Shown here piece after piece: positions 7,696 through 17,661 of a DNA stretch of 39,665 nucleotides. The notes under the pieces are model-generated. The model did not search any database and was not told where the DNA came from. It saw nothing but the letters and a program-made list of their open reading frames with translations. The position numbers were made by a program, and so were the translations under genes. Source of the stretch: Lutibacter sp. (GTDB lineage: Bacteria; Bacteroidota; Bacteroidia; Flavobacteriales; Flavobacteriaceae); NCBI GenBank assembly GCA_028696945.1, contig JAQVGD010000007.1:1-39665 (forward strand), given 5' to 3'. The stretch's first letter is position 1; the number at the start of each line of letters is the position of its first letter.

Positions 7696-10566
7696 TTAAT
7701 TTCCTGTTATCCCATTGATAAAAGTTTCCACAAAACCGACTATTTTTTTTGTGATGCTATCCCCTAATTTTTTGCGAATTAATACTGAAGGCTTATCCCC
7801 TTCTATTAAATCAAGGACTTCATCCCTTAATGGATCTCTTTCGGCAAATAGATAGTTTTCTATCAATTTATGGGTTTTTTCTGGTGATAAGTTTTCTTCT
7901 TTTACTAACTGGTTGAATGCTTTTTGCTGTTCTGAGTTCCAGTACTTGTCAAATTCTTCTGGAATGGTATCTGTATCTTCAATTACCGGCAAGTTTTCTA
8001 AAATAAACTTTTCAATTAATTCACGTTTACTTCTTAAATTGGCTTCTCCAGTCAATAAATCGACTATTTCTTTGTGTTTCTTTTCTTTTTCTGCTTTTGT
8101 GGTGTCTTTAAGTCCAGCCAACAATTTAAGGATATAGGTAACATTTACTTCATCACGGTGAATTAATTCCAATTCAAAATCTACATCTTCAAGAATTGAC
8201 ACTTTTTCTACTTGATGTTCGTCTTTTACTTTATCGTATAAATCGAGGTATTTGCTTTTATAATCTTCAAAGAGTTGCTCGTTCATCGCCAGATCATCCC
8301 AAACAAAATCGGCAAAAGTTGACATTGAATTTTTGATTCGCATTAATTCCCTGAACGCTTTTACAAACGCCAGTTCATCTTCTTCACTTACCAAATTGTT
8401 AACACTGTTCACCGTTGGCACTATTTTTAATAAAGCTATAAAAGCATCGTTAAATTTTGTTACATAATCCTCGTAAGGTTTCATTATGATTTCTTCAATG
8501 GCTTCCTTGTTACTGAATAAGGTTATGGCTTCGTCTGTTGCCTTTTTAAGGTTTCTGAACACAATAATGTTCCCCTGTGATTTCTGTTCGTTTAAGATGC
8601 GATTTGTTCTTGAATAGGCTTGTATCAAGCCGTGATACCTTAGGTTTTTATCTACATAAAGCGTATTTAACGGCGGACTGTCAAACCCTGTTAAATACAT
8701 ATTGACCACCAATAAAATATCTATTTTACGCTCTTTTACTTTCTTTGAAATATCGTTGTAATAGTTATAAAATGATTGGCTGTCTTTTGTTGAGAAATTA
8801 GAACCAAACATTTCATTATAATGTGTTATGTAATCGTCTAATTTTTCCCTGCTATGTTTGTGTAAACCGTAAAGAACCGGAGATTCTTCAACTACAGAAA
8901 CTTCTTCCGGAATAAACCCGTTGGCATCGGCATCATCTTCATTGGCGACATAACTAAATATTGTTGCAATTTTTAAATTGTGCAGGCCTTCTTCTTTTTT
9001 GCGTTGTAAAATATCGTAATATTTTATAAGCGTATTGATACCACTAACACAAAACATTCCCGTAAATTCTTTGTTGTATGTTTTTTTATTGTGATTTGCA
9101 ATGATATAATCGGCAATTTTTTCCAGACGTTTTGGGGATTCCATCAACTCTTTTGTATCAATGTCTTCCACATCAATATCTATTTCTGTTGCGGGCGCAT
9201 CGCGATACGCCCCTACACGCTTGTAGCGACCAACATATTCAATTGAAAACTTTAATACATTTTCATCTTTTATGGCATCTGTAATTACATATTTGTGCAA
9301 ACATTCTCCGAATAATTCTTTGGTTGTTCGTTTTCCCAATTCATTTTTTACTGCGTTATCGGCAAAAATTGGCGTTCCTGTAAATCCAAATAGTTAAATA
9401 TTCTTGAAGAATGCTTTTATCCGATTGTGGGTATCGCCAAACTGACTTCTGTGGCATTCATCAAAAATAAATACAACGCGTTCATTTTGGAGTTTTTCCA
9501 TTTTAGCCAAATACTGCTTTTTACTGATGGCGGTATTTAGTTTTTGAATGGTGGTAACAATGAGCTTTGTATCGTTTGAAAATTGTTTTACCAATGCTTT
9601 TGTATTGTCAGTTCCGTCAATACTTCCTTTGCTAAAACTATTAAATTCTTTGGTTGTTTGGTAATCTAAATCTTTCCTGTCCACCACAAACACCACTTTT
9701 TTCACTTGTGGCATTTGCATTATTATTTGACTGGCTTTAAAAGATGTTAGTGTTTTTCCCGATCCGGTTGTATGCCAAATATAACCGTTTTGATTGCTGT
9801 TTTTTACTTTATCTATTAAGGCTTCAACGGCATAATATTGATATGGGCGAAGCACCATTAAAATCTTATTGGCTTCATTTAAAACCACATACTTACAAAT
9901 CATTTTAGAAATATGGCAAGGTTCTAAAAACTCACTTGTAAAGCCGTTTAAAATATTGGTTAAACGCTTATTTTCTTTATCTGTCCAATAAAATGTTTGT
10001 TTGAATGATTGGTATTTGTTGTTAGCATAATACTTTGTGTTTACTCCATTACTAATAATGAAAATTTGAATGTATTGAAACAATGCAGCACCAGCACCAA
10101 AAGAATGGCGTTGGTAACGATTGGTTTGGTTGAATGCTTCTTTAAGTTCTAATCCCCTTCGTTTCAACTCTATTTGCACCAACGGCAAACCGTTTATAAG
10201 CAGCGTAACATCGTAGCGATTTTTATAGGTGCCTTCCATTGTAACCTGTTGGGTTACTTGAAATTGATTTTGGCACCAATGGTTGGTATTGATAAACTCA
10301 AAATAAAGGTTGTCGCCGTTGTCTTTTAAAATATGTTGTTTTTCCCGCAGTGTTTTGGCTTTTTCAAATACCGACCCTTTGCTGAGAATATTTAAGACCT
10401 TGTCGAACTCTTTATCAGAAAAAACAATATTGTTGTGCTTTTCCAGTTGGTTTTTAAGATTGGAAAGCAATGCTCTTTCATCATTAATTACAACATTTGC
10501 ATACCCCAAAATTTGTAGTTGTGCGACTAGTTGTTCTTCTAATATTAATTCCGGTTGTTTAGCCAT
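7696..10566 (-). pseudogene. hsdR: Type I restriction enzyme R subunit, interrupted by in-frame TAA
   Basis: ORFs 9394..10587 and 7696..9339 are in the same frame; N-terminal nuclease motif, IWHTTGSGKTLTSFKAS Walker A, FIFDECHRSQFG; after the TAA the frame continues LFGFTGTPIFADNAVKNELGKRTTKELFG. Confidence 0.88.
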
Positions 10567-10627
10567 AATTAAATTGATATAAAACAAAGATTTGGTTTAT
10601 ATAGTTGCTTAGGTTGAAAATAAAATG

Positions 10628-11719
10628 CTAGTATAATTTTTTGTCAATTGAGGTTTTTATTGCATAAAACTTAGATTCATAATTTATTCTACCGAGAATA
10701 ATAGCAGGATGTATATTATATTTACCTGCATAATCAATTATCGCTCGTTCTGTAATGTTTTTCTCAGTTTTAAATTGTAACCAAATATGCCGTGGTATTA
10801 AATTTTCTGTAGCAAATTTATCAGCTTCCTCCTCAATTACTTCTAAATGAGGACTTTTTATTTTTAAGTCAAAAAATTGCTGCTCTTTATCATCTTTTAA
10901 GTGCAGTTCAATATGTCCAATTTCGTGCATAATCGTAAAAGCAAAATTATCTATCCTTTGATGTCTTATAGTTAATGCTATAACAGGATTATTACCAGAC
11001 CAAAAGGTATAGCCATCAATAGGCGTTTGTTCTAATTTAGGAACCAAAATAAATTTAATACCATATTTTTTTAATGCTTTTTCAACTTGATTGACTGCAT
11101 CGCTATTTTGAAAAAAAATAGTTTTAAGCTCTTCAACTAAATTAGGTATTTTTTCGGGATAGAACTTATTAACGATTTGTTGGTTTGCTTTATATTTTGC
11201 AAGAACATTCCAAGCCAAAATATTCTTTTCACTAATTTTTAATTTGTCTGATTTTCTAAAAAATGAAAATTTTTGTTTTGCAGATAAAACAATTAAATCA
11301 TCAACATTATTGATATTATATACTTCTTTTATTTTAGCAATATCAACGTTTAAATCATCAACTAAATATCCTAATTTTCTAAAATAATTTACTGGCACAT
11401 ATTCCTTAATGATTTTCCAAATATCAATATTGAATAGTTTTTGTATGTTCCTTTCTTTTATTCTTGAAATATCAATATCATATTGTGACTGAAAACGTAA
11501 CCAATAGTCCGCTGAAATACCTAATGATCGTTCAAGTAAAATGGCCAAATCAGCTGTAATTGGTCGTTTTCCGTTTATTATTTCACTAAGCATTGTATGT
11601 TGCATACCAATCTCAACGGCAAATTCTTTTTGTTTAATTCCACCAGCCACTAATTCGTCTTTTAACAATGTTCCTGGGTGTGTAGCTGAAAATGGAATAT
11701 TTTTTTCTAAGGTTTTCAT
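10628..11719 (-). CDS. higA: HigA-type HTH antitoxin fused to ImmA/IrrE metallopeptidase domain
   Basis: HPGTLLKDELVAGGIKQKEFAVEIGMQHTMLSEIINGKRPIT (HigA HTH) and FTIMHEIGHIELH (zinc metallopeptidase HEXXH). Confidence 0.88.
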   Translation of the reverse strand: MKTLEKNIPFSATHPGTLLKDELVAGGIKQKEFAVEIGMQHTMLSEIINGKRPITADLAILLERSLGISADYWLRFQSQYDIDISRIKERNIQKLFNIDIWKIIKEYVPVNYFRKLGYLVDDLNVDIAKIKEVYNINNVDDLIVLSAKQKFSFFRKSDKLKISEKNILAWNVLAKYKANQQIVNKFYPEKIPNLVEELKTIFFQNSDAVNQVEKALKKYGIKFILVPKLEQTPIDGYTFWSGNNPVIALTIRHQRIDNFAFTIMHEIGHIELHLKDDKEQQFFDLKIKSPHLEVIEEEADKFATENLIPRHIWLQFKTEKNITERAIIDYAGKYNIHPAIILGRINYESKFYAIKTSIDKKLY

Positions 11720-11720
11720 A

Positions 11721-12047
11721 CTATTTTTTTTTGTAGTGGTTACTTAATTCAATTATGGAGCAAATAGTGATGGTATTCGGTTCTTTACCTGCTATTGCTG
11801 TTCTAAATTCAATACGGTACTGGTCATTAACTTTAACAGCTTCAAGACCTTTTTTATTACCTGATAATTTTTCATAATTCAAACTTTTAATAGGAAATAG
11901 ATCTTCTATTCGTTGTGCAGGTCTTAATTTGTCGATTGCTTGTTTATATTGTCTTATAACTTGGGGTTGAAATCTATATTTTTTATTTTTACACTTTCCT
12001 TCAGTATAAAGTTGTTCTAGATATTCTTTTTCAAATTCGATTACCAT
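11721..12047 (-). CDS. higB: RelE/HigB-family toxin
   Basis: MVIEFEKEYLEQLYTEGK...QVIRQYKQAIDKL...LNYEKLSG...VKVNDQYRIEFR; start chosen at internal ATG. Confidence 0.85.
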   Translation of the reverse strand: MVIEFEKEYLEQLYTEGKCKNKKYRFQPQVIRQYKQAIDKLRPAQRIEDLFPIKSLNYEKLSGNKKGLEAVKVNDQYRIEFRTAIAGKEPNTITICSIIELSNHYKKK

Positions 12048-12060
12048 AAGCTGGTTTTTC

Positions 12061-12078
12061 GTTGTACAAATGTACAAC
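12061..12078. promoter_or_regulatory. Palindromic operator candidate upstream of higBA
   Basis: GTTGTACA-AA-TGTACAAC, 8-bp arms, 14 nt upstream of the higB start. Confidence 0.6.
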
Positions 12079-12122
12079 AATTAATTATTAATATTCACTA
12101 AATAAGTGAACTATTTTGTATT

Positions 12123-13370
12123 TTATATAAACAGTTGCTGCAACAAACCCTTTTTCCAAACTTCTGTATTGGTTATTTGCGCTTGGCAATGGTTAATTTT
12201 TTCATCAATAGCCGATAAAAAATTGGCTATTTTGGTTTGTTCGTGGCGGGTAGGAATTGAGATTTCCATTTTAACTAAACTAACATAACTTAATGTATTT
12301 CTTACGCTCCCCTCAAATGAATTATTCATTTTCATTAAAAATTGCTCAGATGAAAACCAATTTAAAAGAAAATCATCTTTTAGAAATTTATCTTTTGCTC
12401 TAAAAGAAATGTACAATGGACTTATAACAGATATTTCATCATCAAATTTATATGCCAATGAACCTACATCTATACGTGAGGGGTTGTATGCAAAATGTCC
12501 TTTTTCAATTACATAATAATTTGAAGTATCTTTACTAGCAACCCGTCTATCCTCAAACATTTCATCTTGGTTGATAAAACCGAACTTATTGCTAACACTT
12601 TGAACTAATAAATATTTCTGCCTTTTATTTTTATTAGAATTTTTACTCAAAACCTCTCCCAACTTCTTCTCCTCCCAATCCGGAAAATCATTTCCATTAT
12701 CATCTTTAAATCTTAATTCCTGGGAGAATATTTGTTGCATCACGCCTTTTTTGTACTGCTCTAAAAGGTTTTTCTTTTGTTTTAAGGCTTGTAGTTTTTC
12801 ATCAACTGCCGTTAGGAATGTGGCGATTTTTTGTTGTTCTGGGAGGGTTGGGAAATTTAAATGAATAGATGATAAAGTTTCTTGCCCTACATTAAATCGT
12901 GTACTTCCTCCAGATCTAGACGTAATTTCATCTCTAGCTATATCTGTTTTTAATAATTTATTTAAAAAAACAGGATCGTATTCTCCAATTTTTCTTCCTC
13001 GAATTACAAATCCACCAAAAGTTGCAGTATTGTATTTATCAAGATATACGCAAGCAGTCCCGACTTCTTCTCTAGTTTCTGAACTTCTTTGGAAAAGAAT
13101 ATCACCATAGCTAACAGGGAATTTAGCAACCATTTCTTTATTAACATTAACGCTTCCAATAATGCTGTCGTGAGTTATAAAATCATTATTTAGAATATCC
13201 AAAACATTAATAAATTTATAACCGCTTCCATATAGTTCTTTTGAAGCATTAATGCCATTCTTGAACTCTAATAAATTACTTAATTTATTAGTTCCCCATT
13301 CGCCATTAAATTCAGGAAAGCGCAAAGCTGGTATGTTCTTTACTTTTTCCATATTAAAACGGTGTTTCAA
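12123..13370 (-). CDS. hsdS: Type I restriction-modification specificity subunit
   Basis: Two TRD/CR repeats: PTLPEQQKIATFLTAVDEKLQALKQKKNLLEQYKKGVMQQIF and PTRHEQTKIANFLSAIDEKI. Confidence 0.95.
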   Translation of the reverse strand: MKHRFNMEKVKNIPALRFPEFNGEWGTNKLSNLLEFKNGINASKELYGSGYKFINVLDILNNDFITHDSIIGSVNVNKEMVAKFPVSYGDILFQRSSETREEVGTACVYLDKYNTATFGGFVIRGRKIGEYDPVFLNKLLKTDIARDEITSRSGGSTRFNVGQETLSSIHLNFPTLPEQQKIATFLTAVDEKLQALKQKKNLLEQYKKGVMQQIFSQELRFKDDNGNDFPDWEEKKLGEVLSKNSNKNKRQKYLLVQSVSNKFGFINQDEMFEDRRVASKDTSNYYVIEKGHFAYNPSRIDVGSLAYKFDDEISVISPLYISFRAKDKFLKDDFLLNWFSSEQFLMKMNNSFEGSVRNTLSYVSLVKMEISIPTRHEQTKIANFLSAIDEKINHCQAQITNTEVWKKGLLQQLFI

Positions 13371-14925
13371 TGTTAAGTTGTTTGCAGAAATCGGTTATTG
13401 TTTTATCCGTTTCCTCAATCCGGGTATCCAAATCTTTTATTTCATTGGCAACGGCATTAATGTCTATGCTTTCTTCGGCTTCAAAGGTATCCACATAACG
13501 AGGAATGTTTAGGTTGTAATTGTTTGTCGCAATTTCTTGCAATGTAGCACGCTTGCTGTATTTGTCTTCTTCCAAACGTTGGCGGTAGGTTTCAATAATT
13601 TTGTCAATATGTTCCTCACGCAATACATTTTGGGTTTTTACCTTTTCAAAATGTTGGCTGGCATCTATAAACAACACATCTTCGGGATTTTCGCGGCATT
13701 TTTTAAATACCATAATGCACGTAGGAATGCTTGTGCCATAAAATATATTAGCCGGCAAGCCAATTACGGCATCCAAATAATTACGGTCTTCAATTAAATA
13801 TTTACGAATGTGCTGTTCGGCCCCACCTCTAAACAAAGCACCGTGCGGCAACACCAATGCCATTGTGCCATTATCGGCTAAATGGTGAATCATATGCTGC
13901 ACAAAAGCAAAATCGGCTTTACTGCCTGGTGCTAATTTACCGTATTGGCTAAAGCGATCATCACTTGTAAATAGTGGGTTTGCGCTCCAATTTGCCGAAA
14001 ATGGCGGATTGGCCACAATGGCTTCAAAAGTCATTCCCAAATGTTGCGGATGCTCTAAAGTATCTTCTTGTTTAATGTCGAATTTACGGTAATGAACGCC
14101 GTGTAAAATCATATTCATTCTGCACAAGTTATACGTAGTGCGGTTCATTTCTTGTCCGTAAAACATACTTACTTCTTTAACTTGCCGTGCAATACGCAAT
14201 AAAAGGGAGCCGCTGCCGGCCGTGGGATCATAAGCAGTTTTGAGCTTTGTCTTTCCTGTGGTCACAATTTTAGCCAATATGGTGCTTACCTCTTGCGGCG
14301 TGTAAAATTCCCCTGCTTTTTTTCCTGCACCACTGGCAAACTGCCCTATTAAATATTCGTAGGCATCACCCAAAACATCTAACTCGGTATCTTGTAATTT
14401 GAAATCAATTTTATCTAAATGAGAAAGTACTTTTGCTATAATTTCGTTACGGGCTTCGGGCGTTTTCCCCAGTTTGGTAGAATTTAAATCCATATCCTCA
14501 AACAGATTGTCGAAATCCTCTTCGCTTTCCGTACCCATTGTGCTCAACTGAATGTTGATTAGGATTTTTTGAAGGTCTTCAATAATAAAATTGCTTTGTC
14601 CTTCAACATCGCTATTGCCACGTTTTGCCACTTCACTAAAAAGTTCGTTTGGCGTTAAAAAATAGCCTAAGGTTTCTAATGCTTCTTCTCTAATAGCATC
14701 AATGTATTTAATTCCGTTTTTCGTATTTTCGTTGATGGATTTGTATTTTATGCCGTCGGATTTTAGAATGCTGTTGGCATAAATTTCCATTTTTTCGGCA
14801 AGGTATTTATAGAAAATAAAGCCTAATATGTAATCTCGAAACTCGTCGGCATTCATTTTGCCTCTTAGGGTATTGGCAATATTCCAGAGTTGTTGTTCCA
14901 GTTGTTTTTTATGGTCTTCTGACAT
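13354..14925 (-). CDS. hsdM: Type I restriction-modification DNA methyltransferase
   Basis: DPTAGSGSLLL and ANPPFSANW methyltransferase motifs; GEFYTPQEV. Confidence 0.97.
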   Translation of the reverse strand: MSEDHKKQLEQQLWNIANTLRGKMNADEFRDYILGFIFYKYLAEKMEIYANSILKSDGIKYKSINENTKNGIKYIDAIREEALETLGYFLTPNELFSEVAKRGNSDVEGQSNFIIEDLQKILINIQLSTMGTESEEDFDNLFEDMDLNSTKLGKTPEARNEIIAKVLSHLDKIDFKLQDTELDVLGDAYEYLIGQFASGAGKKAGEFYTPQEVSTILAKIVTTGKTKLKTAYDPTAGSGSLLLRIARQVKEVSMFYGQEMNRTTYNLCRMNMILHGVHYRKFDIKQEDTLEHPQHLGMTFEAIVANPPFSANWSANPLFTSDDRFSQYGKLAPGSKADFAFVQHMIHHLADNGTMALVLPHGALFRGGAEQHIRKYLIEDRNYLDAVIGLPANIFYGTSIPTCIMVFKKCRENPEDVLFIDASQHFEKVKTQNVLREEHIDKIIETYRQRLEEDKYSKRATLQEIATNNYNLNIPRYVDTFEAEESIDINAVANEIKDLDTRIEETDKTITDFCKQLNIETPF

Positions 14926-15757
14926 TTGTAGAATTTTGATACAATTTTTGTGTGAAAATACTAAAATTTGAATTTAATAGCTATTGATTTTAAAATATTA
15001 TGGAAAAGAAAAACTTTTTAAATATTATGTGGGATTTCTTTTTTATAAAACACTATATTTGAAATCTAGGTCTTTCATAGGGCCTATACTTTTTAAGCTG
15101 CCATCCATTTTATTTTTTTATTGGTGTAGCTTGAATAAGCTTTTAGAAATTATTATTCATAGGATAATTTGTGTAAGCTTATTTCATAGCAATTTTTTTA
15201 ACCCACCTTTACAGCAATTTTAGAGGAGGGTTTTTTCTTGCCATATTATTGTTGCTGTCCGTTTTCATTAAAAAAATCTCCAAAACTATCTATTAACACC
15301 AAATCTTCAGGACAAATGTTAAATCTTTATTTATTCTCACTAAAATTTCTTTCTAATCAATTGTATCAGCAAAAATGAAACGAAGATTTTCAACCACTTC
15401 TTCATTTAAGAGGAGTTCTATAAATTAAAAATTTAGTTTTCAAGTATTTATCACTATATTGAAGCCACCAAAAAAACAGCTAAAAATATGAATAAGCAGC
15501 CAATACAAATCGATAAGAAAGAAATCATTGTTCGCTGTGTAATTTTCTGCTAAAAAATTATCGGAAATTGGTAAACCGTTAGATAAAAATCAGTAATATT
15601 ATTGATTTTTAAATGTTTAGAGAATTATTAGAGGGCAAACTTCTAAATACTGCCAAGAAAAATAATGTCGGAGCGAAGCATAAGTATCTAAAATTGAAAT
15701 CTAATAAGTTAAATTTAACTACAACAAATCAATAAAATCCAGCTTAATAAAAATCTT

Positions 15758-17314
15758 ATGACCAATAGAACGAATAAAAATATTAAGATTTTACTGTTTT
15801 TAGTATTCTTTTTTACGCTTGGATTTTTTTTATTGCAATGGGTGGCTAAAAATTATGTAGAGAACTTTTTAACGCAAAAAATGCCTTCACACTTTGCGCT
15901 AATGTATTCCGATTTAGATATTAACATGTTGCGTGGCAATGTTGTTTTACACAATACCTCTTTTAAAATTAAAAATAAAGACACCCTTCAAAATCATACC
16001 TACTTAAAATTAGAAACCCTTCAATTAAATGGTATTGGTTATTGGGATTTCCTGTTTAATGAAACGCTCTCAATAAAAAACATCCTATTAAAAAATCCTA
16101 AGCTTAATTATTATCCTTACAAACAGATTGCCTCAAAGAAATCGGAAACCAAAACCAATAGGAAAGGAATTAAAACCATAAAATTTAATGAATTAAATAT
16201 TACTAACGGAAATATTAATATTATGAAACAAAGTGCAGATAGCATTAAACTTTCTGTTTCATCTTATCAACTAACCGTTTTAGCAGGCGAAATAAATTTG
16301 CGTTCAGGCCAACAAACACCGCTAAATTATAATAGTTATAAACTTAAAGCAGAAAATATAATTTTAGGTAATAACGATTATGAAACCTTTAAAATAAACC
16401 GTATGAACGCCAATAAAGAAGTGATGCAAATAGAAAATTTACAAATTATACCTAAATATAATAAAAATGAACTTTCCTCACATTTAAGCAAAGAGCGCGA
16501 TTATATTAATTTAAATATTCCAAAAATTATTTTAAATAACTTCGATTTTAATTTTGTCAAAAACCGCCTCGGTATAACTGTAACCTCAGCAGAAATAGTA
16601 GCACCAAATCTAGAAATTTATAGGGACAAATTATTACCCGATGATTTAACCATTAAACCTCTATATAGCGAATTTTTAAGAAATCTAAACTTTAATTTGG
16701 CTATAGACCTAACAGAAATAAAAGATGGTTACATTTCCTATGCAGAATTGGTTGAACCAAATAATCAAGCAGGTAAGTTGTTTTTTAATAAAGTTGATGC
16801 TACTATAAACCATATTACCAACCACAAAAATGCAAAAAAAACAGAAATAAAAATCCGTTCAGAGCTTATGGGAAAAGCCCCCTTGGAACTAAATTGGAGT
16901 TTTGATGTAAATAACACATCTGATACTTTTATAGTATCAGGATCAATAAATAATTTACCAGCGGAAATTTTAAATCCATTTTTTAAATCAAATTCGAACA
17001 CACTTGTTGAGGGAACACTACAGCAAATGTATTTTACATTTTATGGAGATACAAATGAATCTCAAGGAGAAATGAAAATGAAATATGAAGATTTTAAATT
17101 TAAAATATTACGTAAAAATGGTTTTAAAATAAATAAAATTTTAACCGCAATAGGAAATATTTTTGTGAACGATGGATCTAAAACCGATGCTGAAGGATTT
17201 CGTCATGGAAATATACAGGCAGAGCGAGAGAAAACCAAATCCTTTTTTAATTACTTATGGATTAATATAAAAAGTGGCATTATTAGTACATTTACAGGAA
17301 GTGGTAAAAAATAA
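15758..17314 (+). CDS. AsmA/DUF748-like membrane-anchored protein
   Basis: Single N-terminal TM, repeated beta-rich segments (DLDINMLRGNVVLHNTSFKIKN..., FKINKILTAIGNIFVNDGSK). Confidence 0.65.
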   Translation: MTNRTNKNIKILLFLVFFFTLGFFLLQWVAKNYVENFLTQKMPSHFALMYSDLDINMLRGNVVLHNTSFKIKNKDTLQNHTYLKLETLQLNGIGYWDFLFNETLSIKNILLKNPKLNYYPYKQIASKKSETKTNRKGIKTIKFNELNITNGNINIMKQSADSIKLSVSSYQLTVLAGEINLRSGQQTPLNYNSYKLKAENIILGNNDYETFKINRMNANKEVMQIENLQIIPKYNKNELSSHLSKERDYINLNIPKIILNNFDFNFVKNRLGITVTSAEIVAPNLEIYRDKLLPDDLTIKPLYSEFLRNLNFNLAIDLTEIKDGYISYAELVEPNNQAGKLFFNKVDATINHITNHKNAKKTEIKIRSELMGKAPLELNWSFDVNNTSDTFIVSGSINNLPAEILNPFFKSNSNTLVEGTLQQMYFTFYGDTNESQGEMKMKYEDFKFKILRKNGFKINKILTAIGNIFVNDGSKTDAEGFRHGNIQAEREKTKSFFNYLWINIKSGIISTFTGSGKK

Positions 17315-17661
17315 ATTTCAGAAAAAGCCTCCATTGTGCAACATCTTGAATATTTATTGTGATGTACTTACCCAAAAATATAAATAGCTAGCAATCAATA
17401 CACGCTATAATTTGCCTAAAATGGAACTCTTATAAGTAAGATTCTCTCCCAAATTAGATCAAGGAAGTTCTTGAAATAAAATTAGATTTTTCGACCCTAA
17501 AGTGTTAAATTTATACATGCTAAAAAAAAAATATGAAATGTCCGTTATTAAATTTCAACCAACAGAGATAAATACCTTGGGCATTCCCTGCTCGCCCAGT
17601 AGTTATTGAGCTTTTCGAAATGCAGACGAACGTCTTCTAGTTTCCTAAATATTTTATACAG

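Noticed and set aside
9339-9394. hsdR interruption as a frameshift or insertion
   Set aside because: Both ORFs are in the same frame (10587 minus 9339 is divisible by 3) and the translation between them reads through correctly apart from one TAA.
12061-12078. GTTGTAC of the higBA palindrome as a cassette boundary
   Set aside because: It shares the 7-mer with the cassette start at 4351, but it is a perfect short palindrome directly before higB with no attC-like element nearby; better explained as an operator.
12106-13797. Plus-strand ORFs 12106..12288, 13252..13512 and 13537..13797
   Set aside because: Antisense to confidently identified hsdS/hsdM; no recognisable protein features.
14984-15223. 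79-aa plus-strand ORF downstream of hsdM
   Set aside because: Low-complexity F/L/I/K-rich composition in AT-rich intergenic DNA; no domain signal.
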